Of a stretch of 18,430 nt of DNA, positions 1-8,905 are shown one piece after another. Position 1 is the first letter of the stretch. Each line of letters opens with the position of its first letter. The notes under the pieces are model-generated. The model saw only the letters and a program-made list of their open reading frames with translations. It did not search any database and was not told the DNA's origin. The position numbers were made by a program, and so were the translations under genes. The stretch spans positions 1 through 18,430 of the forward strand of contig JAQIWT010000544.1 in assembly GCA_034696485.1 (NCBI GenBank), read 5' to 3'. This DNA is from Isohypsibius dastychi (lineage: Eukaryota > Tardigrada > Eutardigrada > Parachela > Isohypsibiidae).

Positions 1-282
1 TCCTATCCCCATATCATCGAGAAAAAAATCTGAGCGAGTTACTTGTAATATGAAACGATATGGCCTTCTTTTGACATTTACGTCAGTTAACTAAATTGAA
101 ATCGCTATTGTGAGAATTGAATATGAGAGAATGCGGAACTACAGCTATGCCATTTATCTACAGGTTTCTTCGTTTTAAGAGATTCATTTTCGCACCAAAA
201 TTGTTAATGTGGATGTGTGATCTATCATTTTCAGAGAATAACCTTTTGAAGTTCGTAGTTTTATTTTTCGTCCTGCTTTCAG

Positions 283-2239
283 AACATTTCCAATAGTATG
301 GCGGAAGTTAAACAAACACTATCCATGGAGGTCATCTGGCCTGAAGCGGCTAATGGTTCACCTTTGGTTCGAGATGTGGAAACAACCTGTGGATACGTCA
401 AAGAACGCACAATAACAACGGCTTCTTTAGTGCTCCGGATGGACACTCTTCCACCCGATGCTTTAACTGTTCTGGAGTTGAGCAGTGGATCGGAAGCCGA
501 TCAGATAATTCTGGAGGGCGACGAGGTGACATTTGATCTGCGGCTTCCAATTAATACCAGTGAGTTCCGCTGCATTATTTAGATTCAGAGATCACTCGAA
601 GTTGCGAAAAATGAATAATGGGTGCAGAAACTTACGATTGTGTTTTATTACAGAAGCTTCGATTCGTGACTGCGCGATCGTGCCTTCGTCGTCTTCTGAA
701 AATTATGCTTTCAAATATTCCACAGATTCAGTCAGTGCTTGCTACTTCGTCAAAAACGGGTGAATTACATTAAAAATGTATTCTGTTGAAAGAATAACTA
801 CCGCGAAGGAGGACAACTCAAAAAAATTATTATCTCAATAAAATTTCGTCTTGACTGAAAATGTTGAACTTTTCTTGCTGTTTTAAATAATATCATTTGT
901 CTCAACCACCGTGAATTGTTCGCCTGTAAATGGGTTATTTCTTATTCAGTTAAATTGAAGAAATTCACACAGACAATGTCTTCAGAATATTGAGTTATGA
1001 TTCGGTTGATCAACTGATATATTTTAGGGTGAGACAGGAGAACTGCACTATTAATGGAGTTTCTGAAACAGACGTTGCCATTCAAACAGTTCTTCTAAAT
1101 GTGACTGTTCAGGATGGAAGTGTCCACGCAAGTTGGCCAGCGTTTACGCTCGACGAGAGCTCCAGTTTGACAGCTATCTGCCGGGCCCGATTCGGAACCA
1201 TCCAGGTAAATTGTTCTTCTGAGTGATTTTGAGCAGAACCATCATGTGATATCCGATCTTTGAAAACGTTTTTAATTCAGATTAAGCCTGATATTGCGGA
1301 TAATGTTCAGAAAGACAAAGCAGATACGGAGGAATTCTACGAATATTTCTCAACAAGCTTCGTTGTTGGACTGGGTAATAACGATTTTTCACTCGAAAAT
1401 TCTGTTATGGCGCTCGTGCGGGTTCAGTGCAGTTTGAACAAGAATCTTAATAAAATTGTTGATCTATTTGGAAATAGGAATTCCTGAATGTTACGTTGAA
1501 TCTCAAGCATTATTGCTCTGGAATAATTTCTGTTTTCAGTCACGACAACAACTGTAACCACAATTACTCAAACAACAAAAGCGCCCACCATCGAAACGAC
1601 GACCGGAGATCCAACTTCATCAACTGGACCCACTACTCCACTTACCACGAGGATACCGAGAGTCGGCAATGTTTGCATGAGCCCTTTATATTTCGGACTC
1701 TCTTTGGGTAAAACAAAATCAATTCTTCTGCGACCGAACCAATTCTCATAATTGAGGATCATTCTAAATTATATTGAAATTCATCTTCAAAGCAAATTAG
1801 TTGATTTTATTGGAACTGAATCGACATGAAGACTTTTTTCGATAACTCACTAAATTTTTCAAACGAGTGAAATAAATTTTGGAGTGTAAAATATTGCTCA
1901 GAAAAATGAGACGGCAGCTAGGACTCCGTTCGATTTCTCGTATTTAGAAGCTAGTCTCTCGAGTTCAAACTAAACGGCTGTTGCACCGCTGCTATTCATA
2001 TTTCCGACATTGGTTAAAAGTCAAGCATCTATTCCAAGATGATTCATTTCGTCTTTTTTTCAGGCATCCCGTTTGGTGTTATTCTCATTCTATTCATCAC
2101 AATGATATGGCTTGGTTCCCGACTGATTATTCAAAGAAAACGGGAAGCAAGAGATCGACTTCCCAGAGTTACCGTCAGGACGGAAACAACTGCAATTCAA
2201 CGACCCAGAACATCGAACGACCCCTCGAATTTTGCTTAA
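283..2239 (+). CDS. Type I membrane protein with ZP-like ectodomain (5' end missing)
   Basis: Joined exons 283-559, 654-759, 986-1205, 1281-1374, 1540-1707 and 2064-2239 give one frame of 346 residues ending in a stop. The first exon follows an acceptor at 281-282 and is open upstream of its first ATG (298), so earlier exons probably lie before the window. Seen: an ectodomain with spaced cysteines (TTCGY, RDCA, SACY, ENCT, AICR), N-glycosylation sites, a Thr-rich stalk (about residues 233-270), one hydrophobic segment (about 290-311) followed by a basic RKRE stop-transfer stretch, and a short tail. The pattern 'DC..(V)PSSS' followed by 'C.FVKNG' resembles the middle of a zona pellucida domain, as in cuticlins and other apical matrix proteins. 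Such proteins polymerise outside epidermal cells. The ZP assignment is a resemblance only. Membrane topology is more certain than family. AATAAA at 2289 fits its 3' end. Confidence 0.6.
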
Positions 2240-2288
2240 AACTCACGCTGATTTTTGTGTTGAACAGTTTCAGAGAATTTGAAGGAGA

Positions 2289-2294
2289 AATAAA
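2289..2294 (+). promoter_or_regulatory. Poly(A) signal of the ZP-like gene
   Basis: An AATAAA hexamer lies 50 bases after the stop codon of the upstream gene, on the same strand. Confidence 0.5.
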
Positions 2295-2721
2295 AATTGG
2301 TTTTTTGAGAGTCATTCGAAACCCATTAAAACCATTTAAGAATATTCTCAAACAAGAAATAATTTGGCTGACCTCGACATTGCACTTGTATTTCTGAAAA
2401 ACAAGGTCATCATTTCTGTGAAATGAAAGATTGGAAACAAAGGCCGTCACTTTCTCGATCGCAATTAATTTTAGATGTTAAATGCTCGCAGATCGTAGAG
2501 ATGAAGAGAACTGATGGTAAACGGACGATTTTTGAGACGAACGAAAGAGTCACAGATGCATTGGCCTCCTTTGCTCTTCTATTGACATCATCATTCCCAC
2601 CAATATGAAAAACTTACAACACACAAAATGCCTTCCAGCAAGGAAAAAATTATACTTTAAAAAACAACTGCGTTCATATTTTTTTATTCATGGTGAATTA
2701 TCAGCACGATCCGTTTCAAAA
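2295..2721. other. Intergenic region, no gene seen
   Basis: AT-rich sequence between the ZP-like gene and the glycine-rich gene. The short open frames here (for example 2423-2608) have no recognisable protein features and no splice-consistent continuation. The promoter of the glycine-rich gene should be here, but I cannot mark a convincing TATA box. Confidence 0.5.
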
Positions 2722-3500
2722 ATGAAGGAACTATATTTGAGCGCATTTGGAATTATTTTATCATTTGGTAAGCACCTGTTGCTCGCTATTAGCTTTGGTA
2801 ACGATCAAGTGGTAGCTGCGCTGACCTTTTGGTTTTTGCATTGCAGCACTGGTAGCCGCTGGTGGCGGATGGGGAGGCGATGGAGGATATGGTGATGATA
2901 TTAGCCTGATAGGTAAAATTACACTTTCTTACTTGGTCGGATTTCAGAAAACTTTCCTCTTTCGATTGCTTCAAGTGGATCTCTGACCGCTGGAATCTTG
3001 CAGGTTACCCCATGCCATATTTTGGATTTCCCTTTCTTGGTGAGTGAATATAAGGAACCGAAGTGATTGCCAAAGAAACAGTTGTTTTAGGATGAACTAT
3101 TCTTTGTTCTTGCTTTTCTCTTAAGTCAGAAAATGATGGAAGTTTAATTTCGGTTTAAATTCCGAATTCTTTAGCATATTTAAAGTCTGATTATTTGTAA
3201 CTGATTAATTTATCCGTCTGTGCCGTTTTGAAAAAAACCAATTTGCTGGCTAATTTTGTAGGTTATCCATTTTTCCCTGGTCTCCTGGGTCCTTGGGGTC
3301 TTGGACTGGGACTCGGCCTGGGTGGGTTTGGAGGCATTGGAGGAATTGGTGGAGGAGGTGGCTTCTATGGCGGTGGTCACGGCGCGTATGGTGGCGGTGG
3401 CTACGGTGGAGGTGGTGGCGGATACGGAGGTGGCGGTGGTGGATACGGGGGAGGTGGAGGTGGCTATGGCGGAGGAGCTGGCGGATATGGGAAGAAGTGA
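2722..3500 (+). CDS. Secreted Gly-Gly-Tyr-rich protein
   Basis: Exons 2722-2767, 2847-2912, 3004-3039 and 3262-3500 join into 128 residues. The start was chosen because it opens a clear signal peptide (MKELYLSAFGIILSF, then ALVAA after the first junction). The mature part has a Gly/Trp/Asp segment, a short hydrophobic aromatic segment with repeated GYP and F-P-F (GYPMPYFGFPFLGYPFFPG), a GLGLGLG stretch and a C-terminal run of five or more GGGGGY-type repeats ending GKK. All three introns are phase 1 and split a glycine or alanine codon, so exons 2 and 3 could be skipped in frame. Glycine-tyrosine-rich secreted proteins are typical of cuticle, eggshell or antimicrobial secretions. Which of these applies here is not shown. 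It is tail to tail with the dioxygenase-like gene, and its last part recurs as a broken copy near 17130-17848. Confidence 0.75.
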
Positions 3501-4115
3501 TTCATTTCTATTCCAGACTTTTGAACCTGGCGTTCAAGTTTTTTTCGCCACACGTGTGATATTTTTTTGTATTTTCCAAACTTGCGAAGAAATTAATGAG
3601 AGCACAAACAGTGCATTTTTTTCAGAATCAGAAACATTAAAAACATGAATGAAAACAGCCACATCTGTTTAATTTGAAGCAGACTGGGCTTGAAAAATCG
3701 AAAGCTTAAGAGGCAGCTGAGTTCCCATCCAAAGAGCTCCCTGGGTATGATCATACATTTCATCCCCAGTCAGCTGGTGAACAAGTACAGACAGATCCCC
3801 TCGCTCCCGTTCCAACCACAGAACAACATCCGTGAACATGGCTCTTGGGAAGTTGAATTCCATCATGGGCTGTGGGTGAGGTCCGACGGCAATCGGGATC
3901 AAATCTCCAATAAACACCTCCTGATTTCTGAAAGCTGATATTGCTTTCTCGCGGAAGCTTTCTGCGAAAACTCGAGTATTGTCATCGAAATAAATGTGTG
4001 CGTCGAATTGGCGAGGAAATCCAGCAGGCATTCTCCTGGAGTTTAATTTGAAGCTAGATTCTACAGACATGATGCTAAGAAGTATAAAGAGAATGAATCC
4101 GGCTGAGTACATCAT
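3024..4115. repeat. Duplicated block, copy A
   Basis: From inside exon 3 of the glycine-rich gene through intron 3, exon 4, the shared 3' region and the dioxygenase-like gene, this block matches 16889-18430 in the same orientation. The match includes intron text (for example TTTCGGTTxxAATTCC at about 3150 and 17018) and 3' UTR text (AATCAGAAA and CTGTTTAATTTGAAG). Copy B is longer because it carries a foldback insertion. The match starts abruptly inside exon 3. Confidence 0.8.
3669..4115 (-). CDS. Secreted DOPA 4,5-dioxygenase-like protein, copy A
   Basis: Single exon, 148 residues from the ATG at 4115. An upstream in-frame ATG at 4172 would add 19 residues. I prefer 4115 because it starts a clean signal peptide (MMYSAGFILFILLSIMSVES). 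The mature part fits the small DOPA 4,5-dioxygenase family known from fungi and bacteria: FDAHIYF (His40), a GPHP motif (His80) leading to PMMEF, a W-L-x-R-x-RG-x-LSVLVH strand (His113) and TGDE-x-YDHT-x-GALW (His123). Family members open the catechol ring of DOPA. Here the protein appears to be exported, so the real substrate may be an extracellular catechol. Length is normal for the family. A second copy lies at the window end. Family membership is judged by eye and the substrate is unknown. Confidence 0.75.
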   Translation of the reverse strand: MMYSAGFILFILLSIMSVESSFKLNSRRMPAGFPRQFDAHIYFDDNTRVFAESFREKAISAFRNQEVFIGDLIPIAVGPHPQPMMEFNFPRAMFTDVVLWLERERGDLSVLVHQLTGDEMYDHTQGALWMGTQLPLKLSIFQAQSASN

Positions 4116-4172
4116 AAATCGATATCTTATCAGAAGCTTGGATGTACTGTAGGTATGGAACGGTCCCAGCAA

Positions 4173-4566
4173 AAAATCTGCTACGATCTACCGTAGTAAC
4201 TCGTAATTATGGTAGGCATGGGCGCTATTACTACGATGAGTTTTCTACTTAGAGTTTCAGGGCGGTTACCGGGCGGTTACTGGTTACCACTATTAGACTG
4301 CGATTTCTGCCATAGCATCTTGCACTGGAAGACCGTAGTAATAACAAACATTTCATCGCTGCATAGGCATCTAATTTATGAATTCTCAACTCGATGAATA
4401 AACGTAACTAAACCGAACACGACGAGGAAATTTCTCAAGTGAGAAACGAGATGAAATCGTAGTATGGATGAAACAGATTAAAAACAGCGCTGCACCGCAA
4501 GGCCAATTACCAATTATCAGAACAGTTCTCGCATAACAAAAATTCAACGAACTAATCGGGTTCACT
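4173..4566. other. Intergenic region with short inverted and direct repeats
   Basis: No gene seen. It holds a perfect 10-base inverted repeat (TATTACTACG at 4226-4235 and CGTAGTAATA at 4334-4343), a further CCGTAGTAA at 4191-4199 and a doubled GGCGGTTAC at 4261 and 4272. This looks like the remains of a small non-autonomous element, but no target-site duplication is evident. Confidence 0.35.
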
Positions 4567-6441
4567 TTACTTGGTAGCATGAACGATTTTCTTTGGGCCG
4601 TCACTCTTGGAGCTGTTTCGACGCTTCTTGACATCCTTGAACTTTGCAGCAATGGCTTCTGGCTTCATGGTCTCCACTCGGAAGGCAGCTGGCTGGGTGA
4701 GGTCCGACACGATTCGTTCAGGCCAATCGACGTTTTTCCAGGTGTTTCTGTTGCGGTCCCACTTTCGGTATATATGTTCTTGATCGTTGTTCCCATCACG
4801 AGCCGGCCAGAAGTCAAAAGAGTCACGGTTTCCTCTGACGTAATACAACCGAGAAATTGCGTCCCGCTCCCAGAACATTCCTCGGCAGGTCATAATTGAC
4901 CAGACGTATGTAATTGAGCTCTCCATGAATACATATCGGTGACCTTCGTCCAGTCCGCCACGGTTAATGCCCTGCAATACCAAAATGATAAAAATGTAAT
5001 GGATTGTGTTCAAAAAACATGACCGAAAAAAGAAATTTGAGTTTGAATCAATGGACTTACAGTTTGAAGATAGCGATAAAATTCGCCTCTGTAAAGACGG
5101 TTGAATTTTCCGGTCCACTCTGCGAATGGGCCCATCAATGGCATGCAGGGGAAATCTTCCTGTTGTGGGATTTCTACGTCAGCCCGGATCTGGACAGCGC
5201 GATAATTTGGACAAATGGATAACACCGCTTTCATCGCCGAAAACTCCGGTTCTGAGTACAGATATGTTCGTATGTCGCGAAGAACCACAGGACCTTGTCC
5301 CAATTGCAGCTTCCATGGAACGCGATCGGGAGCAGCATCGCAGAAAGTTTGAGTTTCTGCGTCATAATGAGCCACCAAAATAGCTCCAGCCGGTCCAACC
5401 TGTAAATTATTAACGAAAAAAATTAGCTTGCTTCACGGTTGTAGCGAGGTTCGATTACCATGAAAATCATTCCTCCGTTATGAAGAACACATCTTGGTGC
5501 TTTTGGTCCCAGGTACTGGAATTCGGCGGGCTGAGTGATGACCGAGAGAATTTTCATTTCAAAGTTGGACAGGACTTCCGGCCAGTCGGCAAACTTCTTG
5601 ACCTTGATCGAGTAGTATTCGTGAACCCAGTCGATCAGTCCCCATTCTCCGTCATCCGGTGCATCGCGCATGATTTCGGCTGCAAAAAAATCAAGAAAAA
5701 CCATCAACTTCCGGCAGGCTCGAACATAAATGAGCCGGGATTTTTCAAGTTAAATAGTCAACTCACTTTTTTCATTGACTTGAACAATCTCTTGGGACCA
5801 CGTATTCAGGAACATATTTCCAATCGCGGTTGTAATAACGGAAGTCCAACCAGCGAAATCTTTCGGCGGAATGAATCGAGGACGGACCTTGTTTTCGAGA
5901 CACCATCGCAGTGGAACTCCGGTTCGCCCTTGTTGTATGGGGGCCCATTTTCCATCCTGGATCTGTGGACGGAAGTAAAATTGTTTGAAATTTGCTCGAT
6001 ACCATGTAAATTTCAGAATAAATAAAATGCTGAATTATACGTCGACAAATTTTAATCACAATAAAACAGGTTGGGGTTTCTCACCTGTTTGACCAATTTC
6101 CCGCATCCGGCGATAGAGTTTCCCATTCCGGCAATAACTTCGAAGACCCATCGAGACCCAACAACAACAAATGCTCCCGTGTAGATTTCCGCTGGTGCAG
6201 TGATGTCCACTCCTTGATGAGAGGGTTTCCCGATGTCCATGGTGATATCCTTTGGAAGCAAACGCATGGTGTAGTCCAATTCGGGGAATCCCATTTTCGC
6301 GCAGGATTTTCCGCCATCAGCCACGTATTCTTCCAGCTGGTTGTCGATGTCGTTCTTCATTCCCATATATGATCCGACAATGGTCAGCGATCCACCTGGC
6401 GATTCAACCGTGACTGTGCCTGTTGGAATAGAGAAGTCCAT
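4567..6441 (-). CDS. Unrecognised 505-residue protein, five exons
   Basis: On the minus strand, exons 6441-6085, 5962-5767, 5679-5459, 5399-5061 and 4971-4567 join without a stop into 505 residues. All donors are GT and all acceptors AG. I do not recognise the family. It has no signal peptide or membrane segment. It is rich in Trp, Asp, Pro and Arg, with motifs such as GEWGLIDWVHEYY. There is a partial internal repeat: DWPE (216-219) then TQPAEF (233-238), and again DWPE (453-456) then TQPAAF (463-468). The C-terminal 25 residues are very basic (KKRRNSSKS... KK) and could be a nuclear signal. The start is the first ATG after a 5' region that holds a TATA-like element at 6612. It is divergent from the ELAV-like gene. 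Evidence that it is a real gene is the continuous five-exon frame; function is unknown. Confidence 0.7.
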
Positions 6442-6601
6442 GATACACGAACTAACAAGAAATGTTGGGAAACTGGCAATAAAATTAATTAACAGACTTC
6501 GGGAAAGATTGCGAAAGTCTGAAAACCAGGACTTGGCGAAAACACCCTGGATGCAAGTTCATTTTGCAGTGATGGCTTATTCAGCTCTTCGCTTGGCCGA
6601 A

Positions 6602-6626
6602 ATTCGCTTCGCCTATATAAGCGAAT
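6602..6626. promoter_or_regulatory. TATA box inside an 8-base inverted repeat, possible bidirectional promoter
   Basis: ATTCGCTT (6602-6609) and its exact reverse complement AAGCGAAT (6619-6626) flank CGCCTATAT, so TATATAA sits in a near-symmetric setting. It lies between two divergent genes, about 160 bases above the minus-strand ATG (6441) and 290 above the plus-strand ATG (6916). More TTCGCTT copies occur at about 6586 and 6652. Promoter function is inferred. Confidence 0.45.
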
Positions 6627-6915
6627 CGGAAATGGAGCGGGTTTTTGCTTCGCTTTGCTCGATAAAGAGAGGTGAAATAATCCCCCCACCCCTCGCCAAG
6701 CCACCACTGTTACTTTGCAAAATTCAACTGTGGCAAGCAGGTCATGTTCATTTCAAGGTCGAGACTATCAGAAGAGAGCAGGCAGGCTGTTGTTTCCAGC
6801 CAGACTTGACCGAGGTGAGGAAGTGATCATTTTGTCAGTCACTCCTTTTGCATGCACTTATTCTTCCTTCGCATAAATCTGTACGTTATTTCCTGGCCAT
6901 CCATTCGAAATCAGC

Positions 6916-8531
6916 ATGGATCCTCAGGAATCTGATTTTATTATTACGGATGTCGAAGGTGGAGTTACGATTCAGCACAAGAAAGCAATCGAATTCATCT
7001 CGGCTGCTCCTGTTTCGGAATATGTCGAGATTTGGCATGGAGCGTCGATCAAGATGTTGCCCAATCGGATTTTGCTGCGCTATCTTCCAGATCAAGTGAG
7101 TTTCTGGACAGGTTTCAATTTAACGGTTGTGCTGGAGTCGTGTTTTCTCTAGCTGACGAAAAGTGAGTTGGAGGTCATGTGCTCGGAATGGGGACAACTG
7201 CGAGGTCCAGTCGAAATTGTGGAAAATCCCGTGACAGGTGGGTTTTTGAAAATGTAAACATGGAAAGTCAATAAATCTTCTGATTGAAATTTAGGCAAGC
7301 GAGCTGGTTTCGGTTTCATATCATATGTCACAGTGGAAGATGCAAATTCTGCCCGAGAGGCCTTGATGGGAATGGAGCTTCATGGCAAGCGAATTATTGT
7401 ATGTTTATGTTTACCACCTGTATTAAGATGCGTGTTTGTTGGCATCTGGTTTTTTGCAGGCGCAAGTCGCATATGAGCATGACAAGGCCGCTCGTCGTGC
7501 GAATTTGCATTTGTCTGGTTTGAACCCGTCCTGGTCTGTCATGGAGGTTTTCAAGGCATTTCGATCTATGGGGACTGTCTTGACGGCCAAGATTTTGTTG
7601 GATGAAGGAGGTTCGTAATGAATTGAAAATTTCGATTCGAATTTCATCTAGTTTCTTCCGTTTCGATTTGTCTGCAGGTTGTCTAGTAACCTACTTCCGG
7701 TGATGAATTAATTTGTTGAAATTAAAATGTTGTACCCGAGTTGATTACCGGATATCGAAGGGTTTTTTACATTTTTTACGTTTTATTTCGGATGATCATC
7801 ATTGTTTTGAATTGTATTGTTGATTTTTCTGCAGGTTGTCTCGTTTTTTACTTCCGGTGATATGAAATAATTTGTTGAAATTAAAATGTTGTTTTCAAGT
7901 CGATTACCGAATATTGAAGATTTTCTTACGTTTTCTACGTCTTACTTCCGGTAATCATCATTGTTTTTCAGGTAAACCACGTGGAGTTGGGTTTGTCCGC
8001 TTTCTCACCAAGACCCAGGCCAGTCATGTGCTCTACAGTCAAGATGGATTTGTTCCAGCCGGGGAAGTCAATCCGATCAAAATCGCGTGGGCTCGTTACA
8101 ACGGTCCTGGCGAACCAGCTTCATTGTCGCTCTCCGAACCAATGTCAGAACCGTTGTCTGCACCAATGTCAACTGGGATGTCGGGGAATATTTCCGGTTC
8201 CACTTCGCGCAGAGCCGGATTTCCGGTATTCATCGGAAATTTGGGTCAAGCATTCACCGACGCGACATTGAAAGAGGAAGGAGGAAAACATGGAGTTGTT
8301 GTGAGCGCTACGGTGAGGATTATTTTGAAGATTTCATACGTGCGATTCGAGCAATTTTTCAACGTTTGAACAATTTTTATATTCCAGATCACCAGAATGG
8401 GGGATTTACATGGTGGAGGATACGGCTTCCTCAACATGTTGACTGACCACGGTGCAAGTGCAGTAATTGCGAACATGAACGGGAAGCAGTTTCCTAATGG
8501 TGGCGTTTTGATGGTTACTCTCAAGAAGTGA
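6916..8531 (+). CDS. ELAV/Hu-like RNA-binding protein with three RRMs
   Basis: Exons 6916-7095, 7153-7237, 7295-7398, 7460-7610, 7972-8312 and 8388-8531 give 334 residues. RRM1 has RNP2 ILLRYL (52-57) and RNP1 RAGFGFIS (91-98). RRM2 follows closely with LHLSGL (139-144) and RGVGFVRF (177-184). After a Ser/Pro/Met linker (about 217-254, SEPMSEPLSAPMS repeats), RRM3 has VFIGNL (259-264) and GGGYGFLN (296-303). Two tandem RRMs, a linker and a C-terminal RRM is the ELAV/Hu plan. These proteins bind AU-rich RNA and control splicing, stability or translation. The sequence is divergent: RRM1 RNP2 has Arg where Hu proteins usually have Asn, and RRM3 lacks a canonical aromatic FGF core. It is probably a fast-evolving paralogue. 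Intron 4 (7611-7971) is unusually long and holds a tandem duplication. Confidence 0.85.
7664..7971 (+). repeat. Tandem duplication inside intron 4 of the ELAV-like gene
   Basis: Two direct copies with a period of about 157 bases begin at TCTGCAGGTTGTCT (7671) and TCTGCAGGTTGTCT (7828). Both run through CTTCCGGTGAT, TTTGTTGAAATTAAAATGTTG and GATCATCATTGTTTT or TAATCATCATTGTTTT. Only the second copy ends in the working acceptor TTTTTCAG (7971). The first has TTTTGAATTG at the matching place. Confidence 0.85.
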
Positions 8532-8905
8532 ATGTATGGATCTGAAACGGCGATTCACTTTTTCCAGTGGTGATGTTTGAAGAGCACGTAATATATACCA
8601 ATGATTCCTACCAAAAAGTCGTGTTTGCTCTTTCTTAACTAACATTTGACCGACGTTTACTACTACATTCCAGCGGAAATTTGTGCCCGAGCTCGAATTT
8701 GAAATAAAAATTACCGAAATGCCATCTATCGTTGCAATAACATACCGACGGAAGTAGACTCGTAACTTGCGCTACCATTACCACGCCGTATATGCGCTAC
8801 CACCGCAATGCGCTACCACCGCAATGCGCTACCATGTCAAACTGGCACAAGTCGTTTGTTTACGTTTATTGTTTGTGTATATGTATTGTCTTGTAACTGA
8901 TTGGG
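8532..8905. other. Intergenic region between ELAV-like and transposase-derived genes
   Basis: No gene seen. AATAAA at 8703-8708 fits the ELAV-like 3' end. The second half holds a short tandem repeat described separately. Confidence 0.5.
8768..8834. repeat. 16-base tandem repeat upstream of the transposase-derived gene
   Basis: GCGCTACCACCGCAAT occurs at 8794-8809 and 8810-8825, followed by a partial third copy (8826-8834). A related GCGCTACCATTACCACGCC lies just before at 8769. I did not find the motif or its complement downstream of the gene. Confidence 0.75.

Noticed and set aside
2423-2608. Small open frame between the ZP-like and glycine-rich genes
   Set aside because: Short, no motif, no splice continuation, no clear promoter or poly(A) signal.
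3293-3648. Overlapping Trp/Arg-rich and Val/Ala-rich reading frames
   Set aside because: They are out-of-frame readings of the glycine-codon repeats of the glycine-rich gene.
5772-6059. Alternative minus-strand frame through exon 2 of the 505-residue gene
   Set aside because: It needs a start inside an intron and does not join in phase to neighbouring exons, while the other frame joins exons 1 and 3 exactly.
6341-6826. Plus-strand open frame of 161 codons
   Set aside because: It overlaps exon 1 and the promoter of the minus-strand five-exon gene and shows no protein-like features.
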